This document shows positions 13,495-25,166 of a stretch of 64,000 nucleotides of DNA, piece after piece. Positions within the stretch are counted from its first letter, which is position 1. Every line of letters begins with the position of its first letter. Source of the DNA: Lanius collurio (lineage: Eukaryota > Chordata > Aves > Passeriformes > Laniidae). The DNA lies in the NCBI GenBank assembly GCA_020086605.1, contig JACBWW010000012.1:16001924-16065923 (forward strand). Reading direction: 5' to 3'. Below the pieces are notes generated by a model. That model saw only the letters and a list, made by a program, of their open reading frames with translations. It ran no database searches and was not told the origin of the DNA. Position numbers and translations under genes: made by a program.

Positions 13495-16400
13495 CATCTC
13501 CTCAATCCAGCATCCCAAAATGGCTCAGCTGAATGTTTAGAGAGATAAATCTTACATAGATCTTCATGCTTGAAAAGGGCTTTCAACTGGTTCAGAATAG
13601 CAACCTAATGCTGCATTACCTGATAAGGGGAGATTCGTATTAAGCAGAGCTTTTTAAAATAATCAAAGCTACATGAGGTGGAGCAATCAACACTGTGCCT
13701 TTGTCTACACTGAAAAGACTTTGCTGGGACACCAAACTCCTCTACCATGGTCATAACAGGTATAAATCAAACCAGACTTGCTAACAGAGCTTGGACCAAC
13801 TTAAACTTTTACACATTTTAATCTCTTCTGCCTGTATGGATGCAAGACATATGAAATGGCAAAAAAATCACAGGCTCTACCAAGATATCTTCTGTAGGTA
13901 GCTGTGCTGCTTGTCATTGTCCCTTCCCTATGGCTCTGATGGTAAAAAGTGCTCCCTAAGCTCCTTCCAGCAAAGCCAGTGAGCTAACTCAAACCCACTT
14001 CCCCACGCAAAGCAGGTAAAACGAGTCCAACAAATTGAGACTGAAGCAGACTAGAATAATCTGACACATCTGTTCTGCTTGCACATCTGTACAGAAACAA
14101 TCCCTGACCACATGGTGCTGGTTGAGTACCTGCAGATGACATCAACTTCAAAGAGTGCAAAAAATGAGTAACATTTTTGCAGCCTATGATTTTTAGTTGG
14201 AGTTCGTTTAGTCAAGTTAGGAGTTCAGAGCATAAGCAGGGAGTGTTAGTGTGGCCCACCTGCCTCACAGTAACTTGAGAGCCCTCCTTGATCCAAAGTT
14301 TAGAGCCTGGTATTGGTTACTAGAATCCCTTTCCTGTGCTTGGAAAGAGCTAATTAGGAGGAGGGTGGAAGGGGATTCACTGAAGGACAGGTAAATATTA
14401 GCATAAATGGACAACTGTTGCAATGAAAAGAACAAAGAATCCTTGCACAAAGTCCTAAAATTATATTTTTGGTTTTGTCTCTTTAAAACATCCTCAAAAA
14501 AATGTTAGAACACTACAGAGGAACACCAAATCTGCTAAAATCTTTGTATATGTCATTAAAAAATACAGTAGAACCTAAGGAAAAAATGTTCCCTGACTTC
14601 ACTGGGCTGTGGTCCCATCCCTTAATAGCTCCTCAAGTCTGACACTCACCAGTTTTTTGTGCTACTTAATGACTTATCCCTTAATATCTGGTAACAAACA
14701 AATGTACAGTAAAATTTAATTCTAAGAGAGAGGGACAAAGGTAACAGGGTAAGGCTAGGAGACCCCAGACCCTCTCCACACACACCCAGCCCAGAACATG
14801 AGCTCAATCCTTCCCATTTCCTACCAAGGCCCACACCTCTAGGCAGGTCTCACCTGCATCACCCCCCTTTGACCCCCATAAACCTTCAGTTCAGTGAGCT
14901 CTGTGGTTTGGCAGCATCTTTTCTCTTACCTTCAATCCAAGGCAGCTGCTTGTCTTATCAAACAGTAACAAATGTGATGCTGATTCTCAAACATCATCCA
15001 CTGCTGCAGGCACAATGTTTTAGAAATAGTATACTGTATTTGAAGTAAATACCACATGGGCTAACAGTGTTTTGCAACATGATTTAAGTCAGCGTTGTTC
15101 TACACATCCATTTGGCTGCCAGGCTGGAAAATGCCAAAGCTCTAAAGACTATTGTTTATGACAATGGGAGTGTGAAAGTCTGCAGTCATAACAATACACA
15201 AAACTTGAAAGAGAAGAAAATTGAAGACATCATTCCAAAAATCCCTTACACACAAAAGCTTTGACTGTCCCTTTATGCAGCCGACAAAGGAGCTTTCTTC
15301 CCTTCTTCCCTACTACCTCATAAAAAAAAATTAATCTCAAAATACAATAAAGACTGAGAGGAGCAGAAAAAATAATTTAATGGATTTTTTTCCACATGCA
15401 TTATACAGAGCAGTTTTTAGCCTAGAAAGAGGTATTGCAGTTTACCTAAATTGACGCTTGAAGGTATTGTACTTAGAATGAATGTTTAATAGATGTTAGT
15501 TCAGTTGAAGTAGTAAATAGCTCATGGAACTGAAATAGCTCTAAATCTCTCCATAAACAGTAATTTTTCCACAAGGGCTTATGCATGGGCTAAAAGCATA
15601 CCTGCACTGCTGATATAACACAAGCAACTATTTCTGCCTGTCACTTAATTTGTTTGAATAGAAATTAAACAAAACTTTGAGATCAAGCTTTCTGTTCTTT
15701 TTGTCCAATATGCCCAAAATAAAAAATAAAAATGCTTTTTTAGCATTTTGTGTTAGCATGTGTGCTGGACTGGAAGTCCAGACATCCTCCTTCTGGTGCC
15801 TCACTGCCACAGGTCCTTTGTACGATTGCAGACAAATTCCATAATCCCATGCTCCTCAGTTCCCAGTCAGAAGAGCTGGAGTAGCATTACTTCCCTTCTT
15901 TACACAGATTTGAAAAAGTACAGCAGCAATGTTTGTGACTTATTCACCACAGCACAGAGGAGCAACACTTACACAACATTTGTAAGAATTCAGGGGCTGG
16001 TTCAAAGTGTGACTTCAAAGGCAGTTTTTCTTTTTAATCTTGCTTTCCTTTTCTTCCTGTTTTAACCTTTCATATTGGCTGTTCTTTCCCAGCTCCCAAA
16101 TACACACCTCAGGTAAGAGACACCACGACAAGGAGAGAAGAGACAACTGTCACCTGGCATTGCTGCCCAGATGTACCTCATACCTGAGCCTTGCTTTCCC
16201 AGAACACCCTACAGGAATGAGAGCAAGAGAAGCTGAGATTCACCACTTCCCTTGACAGCTGGTAATACCTTGCACAATAGCAAGAGGATTTGGGATTCCC
16301 AAACAAGTTGAATAGGATAGAATAAGAGCTACCAAAAATGTTTATACAGATAAACAACCCAATAACCCAGAGTTTCAGTCCTTCTGATACACCATGTTAT

Positions 16401-16874
16401 TCATGATTTCCACTCACTTTGCCAAATTTAGTTTTCAACTAAAAGCTGAATAACAATTTTGTTCCAAACACTAGGGCTATTAATGCAGTTAACTGATGCT
16501 GCCTTGGTCAGTGTGCCCCTGCCAGTGATGTTCTCCAACACTACCTGACACCAGGCTGAAGCCAGAGGCATTGCACCTCCTCTCTCTGCTGTAACCAGCT
16601 GAGCAGAGAACCCAGGCAGTTTTCAGGAAAAGAATATTTCATTTTACCCTCCCAAATATTTAAAAAAAGAAAAATCTTTCATTGTTCTTTTAAAATAGGT
16701 TACAAGTTAGAGGAAGATTTGTATCAGAATGAAGCAAGCAAGCATTTATGGTTACTTGGTTCAGTGGCCAGCTAAAAATCAAATACTTCATTCACCTGAC
16801 CCTACAAGCAAAGACAAATGTTTCCTGACAAATGAAAGCCAGAAAGCACATCTGCTTCAATCCAGGTCAGTGGT
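13495..16874. other. Non-coding DNA
   Basis: No exon or repeat family was recognised in this 3.4-kb stretch. Open frames such as 15760-16065 (101 codons) show no motif and no convincing splice context. Confidence 0.5.
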
Positions 16875-17141
16875 TTAGAAGTACAATTCAGGCTTCCCAT
16901 ATCTCTCTAGTCTCTGAACCTCTAGGCTGGGCTTAGGGTGGCGATGTTCCTCCCACTGTACGCAAAGAGCAGGTTTGGGACTCTTGATGAAACTAAACAG
17001 CCATAAGTCCCCAGGTAAAGATGTTACTTGGGGTTCAGGGGGTTTTCCCCCGGCCCGGCTGGATGGGGTCAGAGGCTCAGTCCCAAGAAGCCGTAGCGAA
17101 CCCAGAGAGGTGATCCCGTGAGGAACCGTCTCCCAGGGGGT
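16875..17141 (-). other. Possible retroviral leader remnant next to a reverse LTR
   Basis: Read on the reverse strand, this GC-rich, fairly CpG-rich block follows directly after the presumed LTR end at 17142. A 121-codon reverse open frame (16875-17240) spans it and the LTR U5. The position is that expected of the 5' leader of a provirus, but I could not identify a primer-binding site or any gag motif. It could equally be unrelated GC-rich flank. Confidence 0.3.
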
Positions 17142-17645
17142 TGTGGCTTCTCTCAGCCTTCGGCCGGGGTTGCCTGCAGAGGATGCCTGGCTCAGCAGGC
17201 TGTCAGCTCTTAGTGCAGAGATTTCAGCTTGGCTCTGCAAGGCAGAACCCCCTTTGGCCAGGCCCGGATAGAGAGAGAGGAGGAAACTCTCTGGTGGTTC
17301 CGCAGAAGCAGCTTTATTCTTGCATCTTCCACGAAGGGGTGACCAGGGGCGAGATCCTCCCCGACTCGGGGCAGAGAGGTCTCTTTTATGGGGGTACAGA
17401 GGTGGGCGTGCAAGGGTGAGAAACCAATGAGTATTGGGGTATGTTACATACAGTTTCCTAGAGGATCTTAGATCTATCTTTTCTAACTAAAGGCTCTTTG
17501 TTTCCCAAGAGGGGCCTGGAGGGGGATAGTGCTACCTCCTTATCTCCAGGCCTCCCTGCCAGGGCAGGGAGATGTCAGACCCCGTATCTTTTTGAGATGT
17601 TGCAGCTGTCTCTATCTAAACAAGACCGGGGCCTGTCAACCCTAC
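17142..17645 (-). mobile_element. LTR of an endogenous retrovirus (reverse strand)
   Basis: On the reverse strand the element begins TGTAGGGTTGACAGG and reaches an AATAAAGCTGCTTC block with the polyadenylation signal at forward positions 17313-17318. It ends in a CCACA at 17142, so the ends form a short TGT(A/G)GG inverted repeat, as expected of an LTR. Upstream of the signal is a promoter-like CCCATAAAAGAGACC sequence. The length of about 504 bp suits an LTR. CCCAGGG occurs at 17132 and again at 17646, a possible target duplication, but three extra bases separate the left copy from the terminus, so the left boundary is uncertain. The element abuts the 5' edge of the CR1 copy. Confidence 0.65.
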
Positions 17646-18780
17646 ACCCAGGGCCTGATGAGATGCATCCCAGAGTCCTGGGGGAACTAATGATGATGTT
17701 GCCAAGCCACTCTCCCTCATATTTGTAAATTCATGGCACTCAGATGAGGTTCCTGGTGACTGGAAAAAGGGAGATCATTCCAGTTTTTAAAAAGAGAAGA
17801 AAGGAAACTACCCGTTTAGTATAGCCTACCTCTGTGCCTGGAAAGATCATGAAGCAGATCCTCATGGAAGCAAGGCTAAGGCACATACAAGACAAAGAGG
17901 TGATTTTGTGAGACAGAGCTTTACTGAGGTCAAATCATGCCTGACCAATCTTCTGGCCCTCCATGACAGAGTGACGTCAATGGTCCTCAAGGGAAGACCA
18001 ATCACTGTCACCTATCTGGACTTCTGCAAAGCTTTTGTTACAGTCCCAAATGACATCCTTACCTCCAAATTGAAGAAACATAGGTTTGAAGTATGGACTG
18101 TTGCATGAAGAAGTAGCTGGACAGATGCAGTCAGAGTTGTAGTCAAAGGCTCTAAGGCCAAACGGAGGCTGATGACAAGGGGTGTTCCTCAGGGCTCTGT
18201 CTCAGGATCTGTGCCCAATCTCATCTTCATCAATTACATAAACTGCAAGATTGAGTGCACCCTCAGCAAGTTTGTAGATGACATGAAGCTGAGCGAAGTA
18301 GTTGGTGCAGAGAAAGAAAAACACGGGATGCCATACAGAGGAACCTGGAGAAGCCTGAGAAGTGGGCCCATGAGAACCTCATGAAGAAGTTCGACAAGCC
18401 AAGTTGTTCAGCCTGGAGAAGAGGAAGCTCCAGGGAGACCTCGTTGTAGCCTTTCAGTACTTAAAGAGGGCTTATAGAAAAGAGTGACAGCAACTTTTTA
18501 CATGGGCAGATAGTGGTAGGACAAGGGGGAGAGGTTTTAAACTAACCTAAATCTCTGCTCTTTCAGATGTTAGGAAGAAATTCTTCTAAGATCTGAAAGA
18601 GGGTGCTGAGACTCTGGAACAGATTACCCAGAGAAGGTGTAGATGCCCCATTCCTGCAAGTGTTCAAGGCCAGGTTGGATGGGGACCTCAGCAATCTGAC
18701 CTTCTAGAAGGTGTCCCTGCCCAAGGAACTAGGTTATATTTATGGTCCCTTACAACACAAACCATTCTACAATAATTTTA
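17646..18780 (+). mobile_element. CR1 LINE, 5'-truncated, reverse-transcriptase C-terminal half plus 3' UTR
   Basis: The forward sequence follows CR1 from a GPDEMHPRVLGEL block (17652-17690) through [16 protein letters not shown] near 17938-17982, [17 protein letters not shown] near 18008-18058, and GVPQGSVSGSVPNLIFINYI near 18178-18240. It continues to TLSKFVDDMKLSEVV near 18259-18305, where the catalytic FADD has become FVDD. Near 18400 the text jumps to the [12 protein letters not shown] equivalent, so part of the C-terminal region is deleted. The 3' UTR (about 18600-18780) ends in ACCATTCTACAATAATTTTA, a degenerate form of the usual tandem octamers. Stops and frameshifts make it inactive. 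Its 5' edge coincides with the LTR at 17645. Confidence 0.9.
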
Positions 18781-19222
18781 GAATTAGAAAAATAAAAGTT
18801 ATTAATCAAATATGAAGTAATTAGAAGCAAGTTTGGTTTTCTTTTTAAAGTTTTTTATCTTAATCATATGGTTAAAGAGAATCATAAACTCCTTAAAGTC
18901 TGTTTTAAAACAGCCTAACAGTAAGAGCTGAGTAGAACCAAGAGCTAGATGATAAATGAGTGCTAAATGCCTATCCTCTTTATCTCTGAATAAAACACAA
19001 AAATTAATACACAGTTGAAAATCTTTATATATAATTTGTTTAAATGGAACACAAAAAACCTGAAAATTTTCAGATGTTTACGTTTGATTTTGAGACACTG
19101 ATCACAACTTTGTTTTTCATTTCCACCACTAACAAGAAAACAAGATGAAAATATAATGTAAAATATTAAACTAGGTCACTGTAGCTTTTGTTTGGTTTGC
19201 TTTCTTTTCTCATCTTCTACCC

Positions 19223-19306
19223 AACTCAGTGTGGTTTGGTGCTTTGTGAGCATTTTTTATGCTCACAAAACTGGGCTCTGTGAATGCTGTAACTCTGCAC
19301 TGAGTT
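19223..19306. repeat. Nested imperfect hairpin
   Basis: TTTGTGAGCAT (19243-19253) and ATGCTCACAAA (19259-19269) form a perfect 11-bp stem closed by five T. Outside it, AACTCAGTG (19223-19231) pairs perfectly with CACTGAGTT (19298-19306). The spacers between the two stems are unequal, about 11 and 28 bases. The whole is 84 bases long. It could be a decayed palindromic element or an RNA hairpin. The sequence alone cannot decide. Confidence 0.6.
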
Positions 19307-20764
19307 CAAAGAAATAACTGGAAGCCAAGAGAGCTTGCAGCTCAAAAATTATACCAATAGGTATTTTTTCCTAGAATGGTTAGGAAAGGCAGGTAAGTCA
19401 CAAACTAGCTATACTTTTGGAGTCAAATCCCCACACTATGTGCTGCATAACAATACCTAGAGAAAAAACCTACTAGAAAATAGGGTTTCCCATCCCACTT
19501 TCCATTTTCAAAGCATCCCAGATGCATGAAAACCTTAAACCCCACATCCTACAAGAATGAATTAGTGAAGAAAACCCTCTTAGCTTTTCTGCCTCATGTT
19601 TCTTCTTTATGAATTGTCATGAAAATATGGAGTGGGGCTAATGCTTAAAATTAAAGGATTCCTGGCACAGACCACTAAGTCAACAAAAATGCTGCCAGCA
19701 ATGGAACAAGAACTGTTTGTAAGTCTCTTGTTTCCTTGAGATTGTTTGGTTTGATTTTTAAGCATCCTTGCTTCTTACTTACTTGCAATAGGGAAATGTT
19801 ATGATCATGTTCTTCCTGGAAAGAAAAGTCACCAAATCAGTTCTCTGAGACCTCACAGCCTTCCTCTGTGTTCCCTTAATATGTAGGTGTTCACAAGCAC
19901 AGCACAGAGAGAGGGCCAAGTGACAGCAGAAAAAATCTATGTTGCTCATGCTCAAAGTTTATTTAATCTTCTCTGTTTAAGGTCTGAGTGCATCTCTGAA
20001 AACACATGGATGCTTGAAAGCACCAAATACGATCTAGCAAGCTATTTAAAACAGGTATGGCCAGTCTTCCTAGTCACCAGAGCCTCACACCACCATCCTC
20101 ACACAGCTTCCAGCATTTACCCACGTCACTTAAAGAGTAACCCCGGGAACAGAGATCATTCAACAGAAAATGGATGACATGAGCTCTCATGAATTATGCT
20201 TTGGTAACAAAAGTGATTTCACTGTGGGAGCTGTCACAAAGGGCCCTTTCAGACACTCATCATCTACATAAGCCCAACTATACAGGCAAGTAGGTATTAA
20301 CAGACAATTCAGGCAGGTCTTCCTGCAAAATGCTCAGCAGCTCCATCCATCTCCACCCTTATCGATACCTTTCAGTTCCTCTGCTCCAAAGTTTCTGCTG
20401 CTCATGCACTGTTTGCCCTGCAGAGGAATCCTGGCAACCCACTCTCCATGGTGGATTACAAACAAAGCAAACCAAATGTAACTACCTCACTCTTTACAAG
20501 CCTTGTGAGACTCTACAAGGCTCACAAGACATTTTACACTGACAGCTAATGCATTACCTTTTCCACAGAGGTCAGCTTCTGTGTTTTCCTCCTAACACAT
20601 GGCTAATAAGAGCATTTAACACCCATCATTCACTCATTCATAGGCTTTTAGCTGCATACTAATTTTTACTCCACTTCAACACAAGTGAGGTGAACTTCTA
20701 CCTTATTTTTCACCTGCAATTCCACTGGGTGTTTCCCATCTGCTTACAGTATCCAAAATCAATT

Positions 20765-20812
20765 TAAAACAAACAAACAAACACAAACAAGCAAACAAAC
20801 CCCAGCACAAAG
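20765..20812 (+). repeat. CAAA-type simple repeat
   Basis: Repeated AAAC units with occasional CAC and GC interruptions, lacking T. Confidence 0.75.
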
Positions 20813-22376
20813 TCCAGACTACAAAACTTCATCACTACCAGAGCCAGGGATAGGTCACATAAGAAACACTTTAGAGAAACTGAATTTGTGGTCTAATGTA
20901 TATATCAACACTAAGCCAAGGAAACCACAATCAATAACAGGTTACGTTCAACTGAAGTTTCTTGGCAAGAGCTGCATGAAAAACGTTAGGGCTGCTCCCC
21001 ACTTTGTTTTCCCATTTCTTTCAGTAACCACTGGTCACTGCCACTTCTACAGAACTTGTGGATTCTGCTGAAAACCAACACAGTGGTAATCTGTGAAAAT
21101 TTCTGGAGCACAGCTCATATTTTTTCAGTGAATTTAAGGAGATCAGTTACACTGCAAGTCACTTGCTGCATCCATCTTCCCTAATTGTCTTGAACTGCAG
21201 GAGAAATGGACCATTTCAAATTGATCAAATCCTCAATATTCTCTCTGTGCTATTTCATTCAACTCCAACTTATCCTCTGGTCACAGTTAAAAAACTGCAC
21301 TCTTTGAAAAAATTGTATCAGAGAATGGATGGTCACTGAGAAATGGATGCAACAGCATGAAAGAATTATTCACCTGCTAATTGGGTGGTTAAACATAACT
21401 ACTTCCATAATAAAACACCACCGAGACATAAGTGCAAATAAGGAAATTAACTCTGGGTACTCACTTTAGAGAATGATTACAGACTAACTGCCCACAGTGA
21501 AAGGAATTGTAGGAAGGAAGATCATAAAATTCAAGTCATGCAAAACTCTGCTTTATGCAAATTATGATCCTAAATTCCTACAGAATACATTTACTTAGCT
21601 TCATCATTATCGCTTGTAAAAGTCATGCTTCATCTTAAACTTACTCAGTACAAACCAGGTTTAATTCTTCTTAATGCCATGTGGTAGCATTTACGTAAGA
21701 AAACTGTCAGGATCAGATTTATTCCAATAAAAGAAGGACCAATGTAGCTTAATAGGAGAGAAAAGCAAATCAATATATTAACATTATGAGTATCAAGGTG
21801 CAGAAATTAAAGATTTCTTTAAGGCAGGAAACAAACACCTTCACAGTGAAACTACCTTTTGTGAACACCAGTTAAACTTTGGTTCAAAGCAGATCCATTT
21901 CCACTAGAAATAGAATAGCTAATTTTTAAATCTCCTCCAGTCAAGTCTTCTGAGAATCACTGCAAGCCTTCTAATACACCTCTTTGAGCAGTTAACTCTA
22001 AAAGGTTTAAAGGATGCTTCTTCAAAAAAGGTTTTACAGAACTTCAAAACAAATTGTATCTGATATTCTTGACATTTTTTAAACAGATCAACTGAATCCA
22101 TTTACTTAGGTGACAAATTCAACCCCTAATTAGGGATACACACAGAAAGATCACTGCTGTAACAAATTTCAACTACATACAATAACCCCTGCAAATTTTT
22201 GTTTTGCTACAGCAGGAAGTAAAGATCATTCTTCAGCACCACATCCTAAAGAAAAAGTGGATTTTAGAGCACACACAGTCTTGTCATCCAATTGGTTGGC
22301 TGCTTTCAAAAACAAAACTAGCAGAAATAATCCTATAAAGACTGCTGCAATTTAAGCGCTCTCAAGTTGAGCACTT

Positions 22377-22455
22377 CACAAAAAGCAACAAACCCACAAT
22401 GAAAACAAAACAACAAATCACACAAACCCCCACCACACCACACACAAACATCACC
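22377..22455 (+). repeat. A/C-rich low-complexity tract
   Basis: About 80 bases of nearly pure A and C, grading from AAAC words into CACCACACCACAC-like words. Confidence 0.7.
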
Positions 22456-23691
22456 ACTCCAGTGCATAAAATAATCCTTAACAAAGCAGTAGGTAGAAGA
22501 TGACTGATGTGCCAGTCACTGATAATACCAGATGAATGCTTATGCCAATATGTCCGAAGCTTTAAGTAGCATCTCTTCGATGAAGATACCACAGGATCTG
22601 TCTCTCTTCATAAAGAGCAGTGGGAGGTCATTCACATCACACTTTACTTATCTCCAGCAGCAAGAGGGGTGGCACTTTTCAAAGGCATTAAACTAGCAAC
22701 TGACTAGCAAGTCACAGAAGCCACTTTAAGTAGTCAAAATAAATATCTAAATTGCAATAGCAAATAGACCAAGAGTATTAAGAAATAGCCAGTTTACAAA
22801 ATAGGACCATTACCAGATGCACGTTATCAAAACTCTTAGTTCAAGAAAAAAAAGCAATATCAAAATCGACCCCAAACAAACCCCATTATTTTCACAGTTT
22901 GTTAACTTGTGTGACTTTCTATCAGAAACATGTTGGCTTCCTTCATGTGCTGCATATATATTAACATTTTAAGAAAGCTAAGTCTCCTGCGTAGAAAGGA
23001 TCAAACAAATTTGAAAGCTTACTTTCTGAAAGATTTTATAAAATCACAAAGGGTGTGGCTGAAATACCATTTGTCTCCAAAACTGAATTAACTGTATCTG
23101 AAAACTTCATGGTAGACACTCTCTGCTCTTCAAACCTTCAAATGAATGAAATTATTTCATCATTTTTTTTCTGTTGCACTACTGTTCCAATAAGAAAGTT
23201 TTTCCCAGTGTTTGACCTGATTTTCCACTGTAGATTACAAAAGTTCCAAGTCTGTAAACTTGTAAATACAAGAAAATCTGTAAATACCAGACAACATTTA
23301 GTTTCTTTCCTGATACTCTCTTCCTTTCCCTGACATTCAAGGAATAAATCCAGCACCAGTGAAGGCAATATAAGTTTTGCTTTGCATTTCAAAAGAGTCA
23401 GAACTTTACCCACTGTTTTTTCATTAAAACGCATGTGTAATGTTTGATCCTTCTACTTTGTGGGAAATACCAAAAGTGTCATCTTGTCTCTTCATAAAAC
23501 TTGTTCTTTTTTTTAACTTTCTTCTAATTTTACCTAGTGCACCACCATTTCTTGCATATACATAGCAGGCCCGTGTCTTGATTCTCACTCTCAGTCCATC
23601 GCTCCTTCACAACTATTGCCAACATCTTGAGCTCCACCTTCCTCTATCTCCTCTATTTCTTTTGATAGTTTTTTGGGCTTTTTTTTTTTTT

Positions 23692-23960
23692 GAATTATAG
23701 AATAACTTAGGTTGAAAAAGACCTTTAAGACTGAGTCCCAACAGTTACTCTAACGCTACCAAGTCCACCACTAAACCATGTCCTTAAGTGACACATGTAT
23801 GAATATTTTAAATGCTTCCAGGAATGGTGGTTCAACCAGTTCCCTGGACAGCCTGTACAAGAGCTTGACAACCTTTTCAGTGAAGAAATTTTTCCTAATA
23901 TTTAACATAAACCTTTCCTGGCACAAAATTAAAAGAGTTTTCCTGACTGTAGGGAATCCA
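23692..23960 (-). mobile_element. CR1 LINE 3' end (reverse strand)
   Basis: The segment opens with GAATTATAGAATAACTTAGG, the reverse complement of the CR1 3' terminus, followed by GGTTGAAAAAGACCTTTAAG. The body carries the conserved 3' UTR words in order: TGCTTCCAGGAATGGTGG (23812-23830), CCCTGGACAGCCTGT (23841-23856) and GTGAAGAAATTTTTCCTAAT (23881-23900). Only the last 270 bases of the element are present, the usual outcome of 5'-truncated CR1 insertion. It begins immediately after a T13 run. Confidence 0.85.
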
Positions 23961-24430
23961 CATCAGCACCACTTGTCACTGTCTTAAGCTTGGGCAAAGA
24001 GCCAATTACAAACCACATTAGTGTCAGAAATATGTACAAAATCACACTGACAGTAAAAGTCCAGCACAGAGAGGGCTTAAGTTACAAGGCTTCTCCTGCA
24101 GACATCCAGTTATTTTAAAAGTAGTTCAAATAACCTTGCATCTACTATTCACTGTGTGTTCTCCTAAGGGAATTGGCACAGCATAGCTCATAGTGATTTC
24201 ACAGCTCAGCTTTGTGTGAATCCTCCTCCTAGGGATTCATCTATCTGTGATCCAAGGCCTAGATTTGACACAGCAGAACTGCGCAACCTTGAATGAAACT
24301 TCCAAGGAAACTGCCAGCTTGCAAGAAAGCTGTGCAACAATGCTCAGACTAGAGCCATGATAGACAGGAAAGGTAAATCTGCAGTTAGGCACAAGATACT
24401 TGAAAGATTCTAGGTTGTTAACAGTTCAGG

Positions 24431-24592
24431 ACTCCAAAAAAAAAAAAAAATCAACAAAAAAAAAAAAAACCAAAAAAAAACCCCCACACAAACAAAAAAA
24501 AAAAAAAACCAAAAAACAAACAAACAAAAAAAACACCCCAACACAACAAGAAACCAAAAAAAAAAAACCAAAAAGCAAACAACCACAAAAAT
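24431..24592 (+). repeat. Long A-rich, A/C-only low-complexity tract
   Basis: About 160 bases made of A runs of up to 14 separated by CC, CCCCC or single C. It produces long lysine-rich forward frames and phenylalanine-rich reverse frames that are artefacts of composition. It lies upstream of the forward CR1 end. Confidence 0.85.
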
Positions 24593-24689
24593 CTGAGCAA
24601 TAGTCCATCCAAGGCACAATAGAAGTGAACTTTCCCAATACTGCTGGCTGCCAGGCCAGCAATGGTCCCAGGATGAGCATAACCACGAC

Positions 24690-25166
24690 TGGACATCTGG
24701 GTTCTGCAGTGAAAGAACAATATGGACATACTGGAGAGAGACCAGCAAAGGGCCACAAGGACAATGAAGGGATGGAAGCACCCCACATAAGAGGAAAGAG
24801 CCAAGAAACTGTTCAGCCAAGAGAACAGAGGGCTCAGGAGGGGAAATTACTTACATAAACAAATACCTGAAGAGGGGGCACACAGAGCATGAAGCCAGCC
24901 TTTTTCCAGTCATGCCCAGTGACTGAACCAGGTGTGGTGGGCACAACCTGAAACACAGTGATGCCTTCTCAAGATCAGAAAACACTTTTTGCACTGTGAG
25001 GGTAACCAAGCACAAGTGGTTTAGGGAAGTTGCGTTTCCCCTAAGAAACCACCTAGACACAGTTTTGGGTGACTGGCTTTAAGTGGCCATGCTTGAAAAG
25101 GGGAATTGGACCAAACGACTTCCAGAGGTGCTTCCCAACCTTGGCTGTCCTGTGAGTCTGTGAAGC
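24690..25166 (+). mobile_element. CR1 LINE 3' portion (forward strand)
   Basis: The forward sequence matches the C-terminal CR1 coding region and 3' UTR. Landmarks are ACTGGAGAGAGACCAGCAAAGG (24730-24750) for the LERVQRR motif, then AAATACCTGAAGAGGG for the KYLKG motif, GCCCAGTGACTGAACCAGG, and GAAAACACTTTTTGCACTGTGAGGGT (24977-25003). The UTR follows with TTGGACCAAACGACTTCCAGAGG (25108-25130). It ends in TCCTGTGAGTCTGTGAAG, degraded terminal octamers. The subfamily differs from the 17.6-kb copy because its UTR has the GACCTCCAGAGG type of ending. The 5' boundary is fuzzy, as similarity fades before 24690. Confidence 0.85.

Larger units (their letters stand above)
18781..23691. other. Non-coding DNA
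   Basis: No recognised gene. It holds a nested hairpin (19223-19306), a splice-site-bounded open segment at 19982-20054 discussed in the findings, A/C-rich tracts at 20765-20812 and 22377-22455, and a T13 run at 23679-23691. The rest is ordinary AT-rich sequence. Confidence 0.5.

Noticed and set aside
24400..24858. Lysine-rich forward and phenylalanine-rich reverse frames of 60-136 codons
   Set aside because: They are produced by the A/C-only low-complexity tract and adjoining CR1 sequence. There is no start context or domain.
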